DNA from: Lottia gigantea | Taxonomy: Eukaryota; Mollusca; Gastropoda; Lottiidae | DNA: 64,000 bases | Reading direction: 5' to 3' | Assembly: GCF_000327385.1 (NCBI RefSeq) | Contig: NW_008710115.1 | Span: 847,236-911,235, forward strand | Shown: in pieces, positions 10,523 through 23,000 of the stretch | Layout: every line of letters starts with the position of its first letter | How positions within the stretch are numbered: the stretch's first letter is position 1 | Made by a program: the position numbers and the translations under genes | Notes under the pieces: generated by a model | The model's database searches: none | The model's input: the letters and a program-made list of their open reading frames with translations, nothing else | What the model was told of the DNA's origin: nothing

Positions 10523-13146
10523 GTAAGTAACAATCATTACAAGTCTAAAACCATTAAAAATAAATATAAAAAAGCTATATGGACTCTCTAAAGGGGTTGT
10601 CAAAACCAATCGCAGAGTGGAAGGTTGAACATTGCTAGTGACACTTGCATTTTTTGTGACACTTGCATTTTTGTGAACTCAATAATTTCATAATTTCAAA
10701 TGGTTTGGTTCACGCATTGTTTGAGACATTTTGGGTTCCAATCGAAGGAATTTTTAACGTGTTCAGCCTCTGGCACACAGGGCCTTGGTCTCTTGTGACT
10801 TCAGAACGACAAGACGCTTATATTTTTTCAACTCACATGATAATATATAATATATCATACTGACTCCTCAGTATAATGCAAACGAACCTATAGGTGAACG
10901 TACATCCTCGTCTGGGACGAACGGACCTGATGTCCTTAGAGAGATCTAACGTAGTGTCATAGGAACATGTCAAATTGACAATTTGTAATTCTCGGCCAAT
11001 GGGGGAAATGAACAAATATATTGGCAAGACGTAAAATATGATTTATTCTAATTAAATATTGATAAAAGAATATAAAATAATCACGTATCATTATTTCCTG
11101 TGGTAATATGAGATGGTATTGATGAATCGTGAGCACCAATTTATGTCATGATTTTCCATTCAGATCACAGAGTAATTCTCGGGGTCAATAGTAAAGAGGA
11201 TAACCGTTCCAGGAACAGTTTTCTTGCATTTAAGGTTTACTGCTTGGTGATCATTGAAACGAATTTCTGGTCCCACTGACCCACTGCTCTTTGTTAGTAC
11301 AAGTTGGTTGATAATAGTAACTTTCAAGAGGGCCCTGCTTTAAAACACAAATTATACAATAGTATTGTTTATGCATGTTGGTAACATAGGAAACCATACA
11401 AAAACTTTAGTCTTATGATGTCAATATTTTGTTGTATAGTTCCAAGGTCAGATTGTTAATGTCAAATTTAAGTTTTGCGTTAATTTTCAACACTGAGTTA
11501 CAACATTTGCCAAATCCAGTATCTAAATCGAGGCTAAATGATTGGCATTGGCGTATCATAATTTTGTGTTTTTTATTTACATGGTCACCAGGTCAATGTT
11601 TTGTTCATAGTTGGAACTTTTGTTGAATAGCCTAATTTTAATGTCTTTGGAAAGCGAACGGAATGCACATTATATAATTTCTTTATTTGTCAAAACGGAT
11701 CAAACACAAAAAATACAAAGCAGGGTAATCTGCGCTAAAAACATGCATTAAAGTAACATGAGTATCCTGGAATATTTGGTAACTAACAAAAATATTCATC
11801 AAAATCTCTCTACTGCATTCGAGAGCCAAGAGCAATAACTCTAAAACTGTTCATCGAAATAAATCACACTCTATCAAAAAGAAAAATAAAATACACCATC
11901 AGAATCTGTCATGTTCACAATTGAGAAATTGTATTAACCAAGTCGAGGGCAATAACTGAATCTGATCAAAACTTTCTATCCCAGACTGAGTGAAGATGAT
12001 AAACGTACATATTATAATGTACATATTAACACTTTTAAATTTTCGGTTGTCTATTTTGGTATCACTTAAAATGACAGCAAACTTCACCAGAATATGAAAA
12101 CCATTTCAAACGCCAATTGGCTTTCCATTTTTTTTCTTTCATAAATCCTTGCCTCAATCAATAGTATTATGCATCTGGTAATAGATATTGATGATGGTTA
12201 ATCTTTCATCACTATTGTTAAGATAGGTATTCTAAAACCACATGATAGTTATATTTCACTGTGGATGGGATTACAAGAAACATCTACCCAGATAGCTATT
12301 GAGTTTATGTAGCTTATGCCTCGTTGATCTATTAAAAAGTGGACTTTAAATTGAGATTCCTAGCAAATTAAATCACGATGCTATCAAACAGCGCAGTATT
12401 GCAACATTGTCTATACAGGGAGCAGCTCTCTTGAATCTAACTTTTGCTATAATGTTTCAATTAAAAATGAAATATGTTTCATGGTGAACTAAAACGGACA
12501 CTTGTTCTAATTTTAATAGTCAAAAAACCAAACAGGTCACACGACAGAAATCTATGAAAAGTGTTTTAAGTGTAAACAAAGAAATCTTTCAAGTGACATT
12601 TATTTTTCACTGACCTTAATTAACATTAGAAATACCATGGTTGAACTTTCATAAAATTCGGTTAGTTGAGACAAACTATTTCCGTTCTGTTAAGCCAGTG
12701 CATACACCACTAACATCGTCATGAATTGGGTAACATTATTTTAGCTATTTTAATCGTCTTTTCTCACTTTTATATTCTTTAATAAGGCACGTTGAAGAAT
12801 GCGTATTTAACAAAAACTTCAAAAACGTGTGTTACTATGATTTGAGAAGGACGGCGCAGTGTTAGTCAAGGAAGCTACATGGCCGTTGCCAACCGACTTT
12901 CCTCTTGTTAAATAATATGTAAAGTGACTTTCAAAACATGCACGACTTTCCTGGGCCATATCAGAGGCGTCATTCTAACGAAAAAAAACCTCTTAAGCAA
13001 GAACATTAAAATGATACCAGACATTGGGTATCAAAAACAAAGTGTACTTTGTTACATTGTTTTTCTGGAGAAAAAGATGAATTTACGTTCCTTCTCAGAC
13101 GCCTACTGTTATTTAATTTCACCTTGTCTATATTTTCTAATTTCAG
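10523..13146 (+). other. Intron of receptor gene 2
   Basis: A 2624-bp phase-0 intron from gtaagt (10523) to tttctaatttcag (ending 13146). It interrupts the gene at the end of TM6, the position used in vertebrate prostanoid receptor genes and in receptor gene 1. No repeats or conserved elements were recognised in it. Confidence 0.88.
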
Positions 13147-13668
13147 GTTCGACTTGTCATCAACCAAACAGGACTACAACCAGTTAACCATGCGGTAGAT
13201 TTGTGGGCAATTCGTATGGCCTGTATAAACCAAATCCTTGACCCCTGGGTTTATATACTGTTCCGGAAAGAACTATTGAGAAAAATTTGGTCTATTCTGC
13301 ATTGTAAATCTAAATCACACGACAAACAAAATATAAATACCGCGTGGAAAAAAGACTTCAAAAGGGTCACCTCTTCATTACCGGAAAGTAAGGCACTTTG
13401 TAAGAACAAAGAAGATGTGGGTTGTCAAACGCTGCACTTTCTTAATGATTTACAGTGTTGCACGCCTTTGACAAAAAAACATTTAAGGAAAAGTAGTGGC
13501 AAATCATTGCTCGTACCTTTAACATCGTATAGCAAAAATGGCGACACTCAAAACGTACCTATGAACAGTGAGTTAAAGGAATTAAATGTTGATAATGAAG
13601 AGTATTATGAAGGTCAAGGTCATGGGTTGGCATCACTAAACATTCCAGAAAAGATTGCCTATCCATGA
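13147..13668 (+). CDS. Prostanoid receptor-like GPCR 2, exon 2, residues 278-450
   Basis: It continues exon 1 in phase 0 with ECL3 (VRLVINQTGLQPVNHAVD), then TM7 with LWAIRMACINQILDPWVYIL. Arg300 matches the TM7 Arg that binds the prostanoid carboxylate, and DPWVY (309-313) replaces NPxxY. Helix 8 (FRKELLRKIWSILHCK) leads into a basic, Ser/Thr-rich tail with scattered Cys that ends at the TGA at 13666-13668. The tail does not resemble that of receptor 1, so regulation and desensitisation may differ. The match to the 1901-2371 exon is clear in the membrane part only. Confidence 0.93.
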   Translation, partial: VRLVINQTGLQPVNHAVDLWAIRMACINQILDPWVYILFRKELLRKIWSILHCKSKSHDKQNINTAWKKDFKRVTSSLPESKALCKNKEDVGCQTLHFLNDLQCCTPLTKKHLRKSSGKSLLVPLTSYSKNGDTQNVPMNSELKELNVDNEEYYEGQGHGLASLNIPEKIAYP

Positions 13669-13747
13669 AGTTTCTTTGTAGTCATAATTTTGTCTAAAAC
13701 TCTTAAACACTGCTTTTTACGTTGTCGTACTTCTATTGTAATTTAAT

Positions 13748-13753
13748 AATAAA
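13748..13753 (+). promoter_or_regulatory. Candidate polyadenylation signal of receptor gene 2
   Basis: An AATAAA hexamer lies 80 bases after the stop codon. It is plausible by position, but AT-rich DNA produces this hexamer often. Confidence 0.5.
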
Positions 13754-14074
13754 AAGATGAAATGTCACAAACTTCTCAAAGCAAAATACATCCAAATAAT
13801 AGGTTTTTGGTTGGGGATTAAACAATTAGTAAACATATTAATATTTTAACAATATCTAGAACCTAGCTAGAGGGTATATAATTGGTAATTTCAAACATAT
13901 TTGTGTTTATCAATGCAGTCGGTTTTGGGATGGTTTTATAGCTTTAGACAAATTCTGATATTGTGGTCGCTTGTGGTTTACGCTTATCTTATTTTGTTGG
14001 GCTTTTCAGCTTTCTGATCCGAAGAACTCGCCCTAGAAATGTACACAGACTTATGGAATTCTGACATCACATAC

Positions 14075-14725
14075 GAGGTGTGACAAAAAAAGTTTTAGAA
14101 CTGGTGCCACAGATGATTATTTTCAAATCCAAGCTACTAATTATATAAGCTTTCCCCTTCCAAGTTTTACCGAGAAGAGGCGAGAGTTGTGTAATAAAAC
14201 TCATGGCTGCTACACAATGACAACACGCTTGCTCACAATTCCCTGGGCATCATACGCAGTTCCTGACCAAGAAGTGCATCGCCGTGTTCGAGCAACCTCT
14301 CTACTATATCGCCTTGGCTCCATATGATTTTTTTTCTTTCCCAAGATCAAGGGGGTCATAAGAGGATCTGTTTTGAAGACGTGGATGACACCAAGAAATC
14401 TGTGACCAAGTTGGCCCGGCCCAGGCACTTATATTTTGCCGTGCCGTACTCGGTCCGGACCGAGACCACCTCTTCTTGCGGGACTCGGCCACTTGAAACT
14501 AGTACGGTGCCGAGCCCTCTCAACCCGTTTACACAGCCACTTTTTTGTGCCGAACCGTACTCGGTCCGGACCTCGCCCGGATAAATCGTGGCTGTCTAAA
14601 CGCGGCTTATGGAGCTACTGAGAATGTCAGATCAATCCTTACAAGAGCCAATATGAGCGTAACGAGAAGGATGGGGACGTGGGGGATTACTTCGAAGAGA
14701 AAATCTTATACCCTTCGTAAAAGCA
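14075..14725 (+). mobile_element. Mariner-like DNA transposon relic
   Basis: The left end, tacgaggtgtgacaaaaaaa, resembles a mariner terminal repeat flanked by TA. The plus strand then encodes decayed transposase: WLLHNDNTLAH (from 14204), and after a frame change FLTKKCIAVFEQPLYY followed by IALAPYDFFSFP. These match the HDNA..H and PDLAPCDFFLFPKLK blocks, and the spacing between the two Asp residues (14219 and 14326) fits D,D34D. A further block (RICFEDVDDTKKSVTK) follows in another frame. After an insertion the C-terminal block ending GDYFEE appears near 14690. At least two frame changes, a large 5' deletion and a nested insertion make it inactive. No right terminal repeat was found. Confidence 0.75.
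14414..14585. mobile_element. GC-rich element nested in the mariner relic
   Basis: The transposase-like sequence stops after gtgaccaag and resumes after 14585. The interposed roughly 170 bases are far more GC-rich than anything nearby. They contain ccgtactcggtccggac twice, as direct copies (about 14445 and 14560). The first copy continues into a perfect 16-bp palindrome, ctcggtccggaccgag (14449-14464). Clear terminal repeats and target duplication were not resolved. A hAT-type non-autonomous element is one possibility. Confidence 0.5.
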
Positions 14726-15639
14726 GCGTTTTTATATTCCAAGCAAGTAGCTAATATTGGGTGTTCGCCCCGTTGAAATTTTTACCGACGGCGTTAAAAA
14801 ATATTTTCTTGAGTTCGTAATGACACTTCCATAAAGAGGCTATTGGTACTGTAATAATGTTTGTCTTAACCTTCATAACAACAAGCAACAGGTATTGCAG
14901 GGAAAGCTCGCCCCTAAATCACAGCTTATGCCAAGGCCAATCTGTGACTTGGTTTGTTAATTTGTCAGGGGGTTGGTGGTATATTACTTAGGTGCAAGAA
15001 CTCTTGTTGTGATTCTAGGTATAAATAAACACAATAACTTAAATTAAATTTGGGGTGTAAGCTGCCGTTATCAAGCGACTGTTACACATCTTTATTTCAA
15101 GTATTGCTGAAATTGAGTGAAATGGAATTTGAATCTATCTTAAGCAATATAAGGATGAGGTTTAGAAATATCTGGAAACAATTTAGAAGGAATTCTACTT
15201 GGAAGCAAAATTGATGGTAATGGGAAGTAACTCTATGTGTCCCTAACGAGGAATGAACCAGCAGGCCAATGTGTAGTGGTGTTCTCTCATTCACGACATT
15301 TTGTAGCAGCGCCTGTTAAACCTTCACATATCAATTTGTGAAATTTGACTCAAAGACTTTCGGCTTGTGGGAAAAACAACGTTGAAATTGATATGAACAG
15401 TGGAGAACCGCAGTCTACTCTCGCGAAAGTCGTTGTATTTCTATGCACTAAGCGCTTCATTATAGTTTGGAGACGGTTTGAACGTCAGACCGATGAATTG
15501 GAGGTGGAAAGAGACATACGGTTAGGAAGGAGTATCAACGAATGAGATTAGCTAAAAAGTCTGATACATCTGATGGTTGATGGAAACATTTAGTCAAAAT
15601 TCATTGTTAAAGAATGTTATGATCCGAAATGCTTTACAA

Positions 15640-15955
15640 GGGAACTGTGGTGGCTTAATGAGTTAGACGCTCCCTAGCAAACTTGCATGTCCAGGGTTAA
15701 ATCATAGAATAGGTCGAGATAATACCTTTGGATTTTCGGTTTCTTCTTGTCAGTGATGCAGATCGGATGTGTTGACATTGACAAACGTCTAGTCGGTCAG
15801 ACGGTACAATAAACCCGTCTTGTACTACAGGCTGTCCACGTTAACCAAATTTCGATGGTTGAAATTGGAAAAAGAGTAAGCCTTTGCAAAGAGCAAAATT
15901 TGGCGTTGCTCGTCTTTTTCAGTCCAAAGGGGTGCAGAAAAGTAAGACTTCATAC
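15640..15955 (+). mobile_element. tRNA-derived SINE, copy 1
   Basis: The head holds a polymerase III A-box-like segment (tggcttaatgagttagacg, about 15650) and a B-box-like segment (ccagggttaaatcat, about 15692), the spacing of a tRNA-derived promoter. The body (ttgtcagtgatgc, then gacattgacaaacgtctagtc) and the 3' part (tggcgttgctcgtc..ggtgcagaaaagtaaga) recur in the same order at 39755-39965, which supports a real repeat family rather than a lone tRNA-like sequence. Confidence 0.72.
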
Positions 15956-16357
15956 TCGAATTCATTGAAAAATGATTCAACGCAAGTTATGTCCCTTGAA
16001 AAAGAGATCCCACCAAAAGGGAACTTTGTAGAAGCCAAGTTAATCATAATTGTTGGTAATTGTGCATCAGATTTGTAAATGCTCTTGATTGTGTTTGTAT
16101 AGAAATAACTGTGGTGATCTTATTATATCATATATTAGAATTGAAATATCAATTACATATACCACCAGAAAAAAAGATTTTACAGAAGGGAATTTTCAGT
16201 CTGTAAAGAAGGTCATTTTCACCTGAATTTTCTGGGAGGAAGAGTGTCTATTTCAAATGTAAAATCACTGAAATTCTATTTACAATATTTATGAAATGGC
16301 AGAAAAAAATCTTTTTGGAACTGTGTTCTACTCTTCGAGCTGTTATAATATTACTAT

Positions 16358-16420
16358 ATCGCTCTACAATTGTTGCTTTTGGGCGCTATTTTAACAGTGA
16401 AAATATTTGTTATTGTGAAA
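16358..16420 (+). repeat. Short dispersed repeat C, copy 1
   Basis: cgctctacaattgt, then gcgctattttaacagtgaaa, then atatttgttattgt. The same blocks occur in the same order at 60887-60950 and inverted at 25483-25540. The length is about 60 bases. It is not recognised; possibly a MITE end. Confidence 0.6.
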
Positions 16421-16494
16421 TTTTTATTATAATATTAACTTTTAGAAAATACAGATAAATTTATATAATTTCACATAATAGTAGTGTATGTAAA

Positions 16495-16875
16495 ATCGAA
16501 CGCCATGACATGAGTACATTAGTTATTAAATGTATAACCGCTTATATTACAGTTGTCAGGCGGCCATTACTCTAATACTACTTCAAATATTTACCCAGCA
16601 CGCCCGCCATTATACTTTTCATGAAATATCCCATCGATCCAATATGGCGTCTACTTGAAAGCGAGTGAGATAGGCTGGCTGGGACTGGGGTAAGCTTTCT
16701 ATCTCACGTACAGCTCCAAATACTAAGTAAATAATCCACATAGTCTATGATTGATTGAAATGGCCATTTTTCTTCACCATTGAGCTTATTGTCAGATATA
16801 TTTAGCTGGAAGGTTGAAGGGCGGGGACGCCATTTTGTATACGTGCAATTCAGGTCGTGCAGGATATCTGAAAGA
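16495..16875. promoter_or_regulatory. GC-box/YY1-like regulatory island
   Basis: Within 380 bases there are several GCCAT/ATGGC words (ggcggccattac, cccgccattat, ccaatatggcgtc, gacgccattttg), the last next to gggcgggg. CpG is locally raised. This resembles a promoter, but no gene start is visible on either strand. It could be the promoter of a noncoding RNA or a decayed repeat. Confidence 0.3.
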
Positions 16876-17531
16876 AAAGAAGCATCATCAGCATATTTCT
16901 AACATGTATAATTTTCACTATGTCTTTTAAAATATCTGAGATAATTATTTTAGCTGGAGGAAGTTTGACAATATAGAATTACAGAGAGAATAGCTCGGGG
17001 TATTAGTTTTAATCATGTTTGAGAAAACTACACACATTCTTTTGATTTCAGAAGCTGGTCAATACTTGACCATCAGGCTGTATTCAACGGAGGAAATTGT
17101 CTGACGAATTTTATTGACTTGTCGTGCCCTTACAACAGATATTCTCCTTTTAAGAAGTTTTTTTCCTCGGAATCTTTATCGACCTCTCCTGACTAAATGC
17201 TCACGTTACAAAACAAATACAGATCTGTTCAGACAAACTTACAATAACAAGAATTTTGTATTGAATCAATCTCCCGTTCTACACAATAATTCCTTCAACA
17301 AAATCTACAAGTAGCTAATTTGTGGTAATCATAGAACACAGATACAAACTTCAATTAAATATTGAGACAGTTATTACATTTAAGGACGACCCGCCATACT
17401 AACACAATACTATTGTTAACAGTGGCACGTTAAATACAACGATCTACTTTTTATTAAACTACCATAAAAATTGCTCGATTTCCCTGCAAGCATTTTATTA
17501 CTTAATACCACTCCAAAAGACCTATGTCACC

Positions 17532-17580
17532 CATCTTCACAATGGTCAAGGTATTACGAACTTCGTCTTATATGACGGAT
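17532..17580 (+). mobile_element. Foldback family A, single terminal fragment
   Basis: catcttcacaatggtcaagg followed by tattacgaacttcgtcttat matches one terminal arm of family A. The partner arm is missing. Confidence 0.65.
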
Positions 17581-19966
17581 GTCACCAATAAACTTCATTC
17601 TCATACGTCCGTATCTAAAAACTGTTCTGAGCTCCATTAGGGCATAACAGTTAGTAATACATGGCATTCACCATTCTAGACATTTAGTACCAATTCGAGT
17701 CTGTCAACTCAGAATAATTATGGGAGAATTATTACAGAAAAAAAAATCCTTAAAATTTTGCAATCTGACCAATAGAAGATGAAACAGAAACGTCTATAGA
17801 TTTATAATTCAAGACAAACACTCTTGGTGGGAAGAATATGACAAAAGAACTTGAATGGTTATATAATCTTAAAGTGAAACGCTGATATCATCTATTCTGT
17901 TTGACGGGATCCCAAATAAAAGTTTATCTCGACCAATTTCAGCAGTTAAATAAAGTGAAAACGGTCTGTAACATCCAATATTTACCGAGGTGAAAATGAC
18001 ACTGTGTCTAGTTTATATAAATCTGGTGATAAAATGAAGATTATCAGCTCAACATTCCATCTGTTTGATAATTTAATTAAATTGAATATCGATTTACGTT
18101 TGATTCTCTATCTTAGTTCAGGTTCATCAAATACTTGAGACCAAAGTAAACACAGCACACTCTGTGGAATCCTTCGTTTACTGGTTTAGTCTCCAGATTT
18201 CAGTTAAAATATTGAAATTTTCCAGTCAATAGAACAGCATTATAGGAATTTCAAGTCACCATCACCAAGTGTTATTCGCCAACTAAATTATTCTGAATTT
18301 CTCTATTCATATTTAAGATTAACTATGAAGAAACTATGACGGACTTTGATATTTTAAACAAGAAAATGAATGTCTCTATGGTCTCAAGTTTCAAAGATTA
18401 ACATTAACGTTGTCGACATTTTATCTACCCATGTCTTTATTTGTCGTGCTATTGAACTTCTCTGTACAACATATCAAAATCTTTTTGCGTTTAAAATGGA
18501 CGTGTACAGTATTTTGATTTTGAAGATACATGGATTGTTCTTTTTCAAATTTCCATAACTTGATCTTAAACCGGAAGTGAGTGAACTATATTGCAAGTTC
18601 TACGCTAGCTCAATGGCCTCAAAAAACTCTTTTAAACTCCTCGTCTTCCTTTTTGTATTAAGGCCTTTAAAGACATAAATATAAAGATGTCCCTCCACCA
18701 GATGATTTGTACCGCCTTGTCCCTCCTCCCTTATCCTCTCAGCTACCCTCCTTCTTAACCTAACCCAACGTTAAGGAGCTTCAGCGTCTTCTATGTTGCT
18801 TAATACAATCTTCTTTAAATATTACATGGTTGATGCAACAACAAGCCCAAAGATAGCAATATGAGACACAGCTGATGGTTCATATATGACTCAGCTATGC
18901 CAACATCTTGCCTAGTCTGGACTCAAACATTATCAGCTGTTACTTTACATTATCAACAATATCTGAAAAAGAGAACAAAATCGATCAGTGAAAGCAAAAG
19001 AGCAAAAGAAACACAACCTTGGATGCTTCATTCTTCATTTTAAATGTCATTTTAACTCAGATATAAAAGTCGTTTCTGATAACATTTCTTGTCATAAAGA
19101 TATTGGAAAATACTGCATATGCATCGTCTAGGTTTATTTATGTCATTTGCAATGATTTTGCCTAATATAACGTAATTTTAGAACTGTAATCAAGTTATTT
19201 AAATACTTGGTCGAACTTACAGCAAAAGTTGACACCAGTTGCCATGAAAATCAACCACTGATGGCGAATAAAAACACTGAATTGTGAAATACAGAAAGAG
19301 ATTAAGATATTTCCTGTTTTCACACAGTTGGAGCTAATCAATTGTAGAATTAGATGAAAAGACTTGAAGTTGACGTGTAATAGAATAAGTAAACACATGT
19401 GACTCAGAATCAACTTGATACAGATAAAAGATCTGTCTTAAGTAAGCAAGCAGTTTAGAGGAACAAGTTTTACTCAGTAGAAATATATTGATTTGTATTA
19501 TAGATACTGACGAATTTTAGTTTTATCTTTTTCATTCTCTTGTTAATTATATATCATATTGAACCATTTTGCTTTTCAATTTTCTAAATATATAAAAAAA
19601 AATGTTTACTAGGCTATTTGAACATGAAATGATTGTCGATAGAGAAGCAAGAGTGATATACAGTTCAGGAAGGTTGAATGTACTTTGTTAAACCAGACTG
19701 CCCTTCAGTAAACGGAAAAAAACGATATATTAGCAAGTACAAAACACCGTTAAAAACATTAAAAACACTAGATAAAGGATTTTCAGCTATTTCATATATT
19801 TTGATATGACATTACCACCATCGGAGAAACGTTGAAGAGTAGCCAAATTCCTACAACCATAGCCATCTTCCAAAAATAATGAAATCCAGTGTGAACAAAA
19901 AACTTCTTCAAATGATCAATTGTCACTATTACCACTCTTCCTCATCACCTTTATCATCATCAGCAT

Positions 19967-20066
19967 CATCACTTATCAAAGTTAAAAATCAATCCACGAA
20001 TGTGAATGATATCATCATCATCATCATCATCATCACTTATCAAAGTTAAAAATCAATCCATGAATG
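19967..20066 (+). repeat. Trinucleotide microsatellite with duplicated flank
   Basis: An (atc)n run at about 20010-20035 lies between two copies of cacttatcaaagttaaaaat followed by caatcca[ct]gaatg. The unit of roughly 65 bases has been duplicated once together with part of the microsatellite. Confidence 0.8.
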
Positions 20067-23000
20067 ATACAGTTCAATTCTGTGCAATAGCAATATCAAT
20101 TTTTTCCCAAAGAAAAGCAAGATTTGATGGTTCGTCTCCATTTCAAAACCATTTCACCAATAACAAGCCAATCATAGAAATAATATTGACAAAGAAAGAT
20201 ACAGACTGCACCTTCTATATAGGTTATATTATTTGAAGAAACACTACATGAAAGAATGTCTGGGAAGAGATCTATACATTAGAACTGAATGCACTATGGA
20301 AGCCTTGTATAAACATCTTAACATTGCTAATTTCAAGTAAGTATCATTTTCAATATTAGAGACGCTTTTACTATCTTAAATAATCCATATTTGCCGAAGT
20401 AAGAAAAAATTGTTTTAAGTTTTCGCAATTATATCTGATGCATGAATAAGCCCGTATAGAAGGTATTTGAATTTGAAATCCTTACCCTGGCTCGAGTTAT
20501 TTTAAGCTGATCTCGAGCTGCAAGTCATTTTAATCTGAATTTTGTGGAAGATAGATAAATAGGCGAAAGGAAAGGTTAAGCCAGTGCTCAAAATGCAGCA
20601 AAAATAACCGTTCAGCATAAAAAATTAGGGCGAATTTATACTCAAAAACTTCTGTAAGTTCTGTTGGGTCACTTTGAGCTAAAAAGGTCGAAAAAGCATT
20701 TACGTACAATGTGCTCGGCTTAATATAATTTCAAATTTAATTGTACACAATAGTTTTAGATTCCTTTTCTCATAAATGTATCAATGCGTATTTCCAATAA
20801 GCAGAGCCAGCAAAGCCATACTTTCTTAATAAACGTGGTCTCATGAACAACTGAACCCTTTTCGGTTGCAACAAATGATTTTAGCATATGTTTGCAGCAT
20901 TGACAAGAGTTAACTTCACCACTTACCCCAAATTGTTCAGCAGTCAAAATCATTCCAGGTGTCTAGAAGAACTTTCAAGACATGACCATCTTAAGTTTTC
21001 TCACGAACCTAAGATATAGTAACTCTTAACCACACCTTGAATCATAATAACTTGCTACATTCTTGTATGTCATCTTATTTTATCATACTACTGTAGTGAG
21101 CTAATTCACAAGACATATCATCTTCAAGCTACTCGTGGAAACATGTTTAAACCAAACTTATCCAAATACACAGACTTGAACATTTCGCAATCATATCGGA
21201 TATTATATTATTAAGATATATTGTGTGGCTGAATATCATTGGTTAACTATTTGAGAGTAGAAGAACCTGAAATAGATATGATAACAGCAACCATGGTAAA
21301 GATGTGTTTTATTCGATATATGATCCTAATCAAACATTTTAAAACTGGGTTGTTGAGAGCACTGTGACGTTTACAGGCGTTATCACAAACATCTAAATAT
21401 TAACCGGATACGATGCAAGTTTTTTTTTTCATAACATTTTAGCGAATCATTCTTGAAACATCAATTGCTTCAAGTCAGTTTTGAAATCTAACCTTTGAAC
21501 TTGCAGACAAATAATCTTGTCATATAAGAAGAATGACCCTGCACGTGCGAAGCACAAGATCATTATCAAACTTCAAATCTGTTCAATTGTAAGCAATATT
21601 TTATGGTCGAAAACTTTAATTATGAAATAACCTGCTGACAATAATCGATACGAGCATGGTACGTTACAAGCGTGTACCAAGAAAGCATTCTCAGTCGAAT
21701 ATTTGGTTATGGGAACTGGATAAACAAACAGAAAATTAAAGTTATTTTAAAATAAATGTAGTCAAGTTACACAGAATCAACAATGTCAATCTAATTTAAT
21801 TTTCAAAAACCTTATAGTAATAGCCCTGATTTTTTTAAATGATTATATTTGATATTTAGTACATGCAATAACCTATTTGTTTTCATACTAAAGGGTTCTG
21901 GACTCCAAAGTTCATAAAATAAAGTTAATATTTGTTTTCAATCTATAGTCGTTAATTGAAACGGGAAGAGTGTATTTGGTTGTTAGATCAAAATGATCCC
22001 CAATAGAGAACGTTGGTTACCAAAACAAACCATGTATTGTGAAATGTTCAATGATAACACGAGATTTCTTTAAAAGCAAGACAAACCCACCCCAAAGATC
22101 GTGATGCATCAATAAGTAAATGTCGTCAGTTTTCTAAGTTATTTACTTACTAATATCGGTATAAAGAACTGGGAATTATTAATAAAAATTGGTTCAAATA
22201 ACTGACTGAACATTTTATTGTCCCAGTCATACATTCGACTTAATTGAATGTGAATAAAAATTCCAGTTGATTATAGCCAGCAATGTCATAGTGCATTTTC
22301 TCTATGTGGAAAGATCTTTCGTTATTGCACTTTGACCACACACGATAACAAATTCGGCACCTTTGAGACAGGTTTTATTAAGGAAGTTTTTGGGAAAGTC
22401 ATGAAACCTACATTGCAGTGGAATATAAAGCCATTATGATTTATGATTGGTTAAAACTCTTAATTATATGCAATAAGAATATAATGATATGATTATAATA
22501 CATTAGAAACACCAATTAATGAAATAGTTTGCTTAATTTGTTATTAAAAAACAAGGAAAACCATCTTTAAGCTTAAGCAGTCTGCAGTAGGAAATAAATA
22601 CTAGCAGTGCAATGTGCCCCTCTTGATTCTGTGTCTCAAAACCAGTGCGACTCTTCACGCGAAGACTCAAACACATATGATACGTTTCAAGTATTGTGTA
22701 TGCAGATCTTCACAAATATACATACTGGTAGCTAAACCATTCTTTTCTTGATGATATTTTGACGTTGCAGATTCGACAAAGAACAAATCAAAATCTCGCG
22801 GATGAGACTGTCCGAGGTTACCCAATAAGTTGATAAGTGGATAAAATGTTCATAAGAAGGAATCCATTTGTCCCGACTAATCTTTCATTATTATAATACA
22901 TGAATACATGTAATTAAATAACTCGCCAAGATCAGATCTTCAATGCTTTCATTATGTTAGTAAGATAATAATACTAAAACATAACAACATGTTGAAAACA

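Noticed and set aside
14210-14492. Minus-strand frames over the mariner relic
   Set aside because: The transposase motifs are on the plus strand; these are shadows.
15640-15720. tRNA gene
   Set aside because: A- and B-box-like segments are present but no cloverleaf with conserved arms; the downstream body recurs at 39755, so it is a SINE head.
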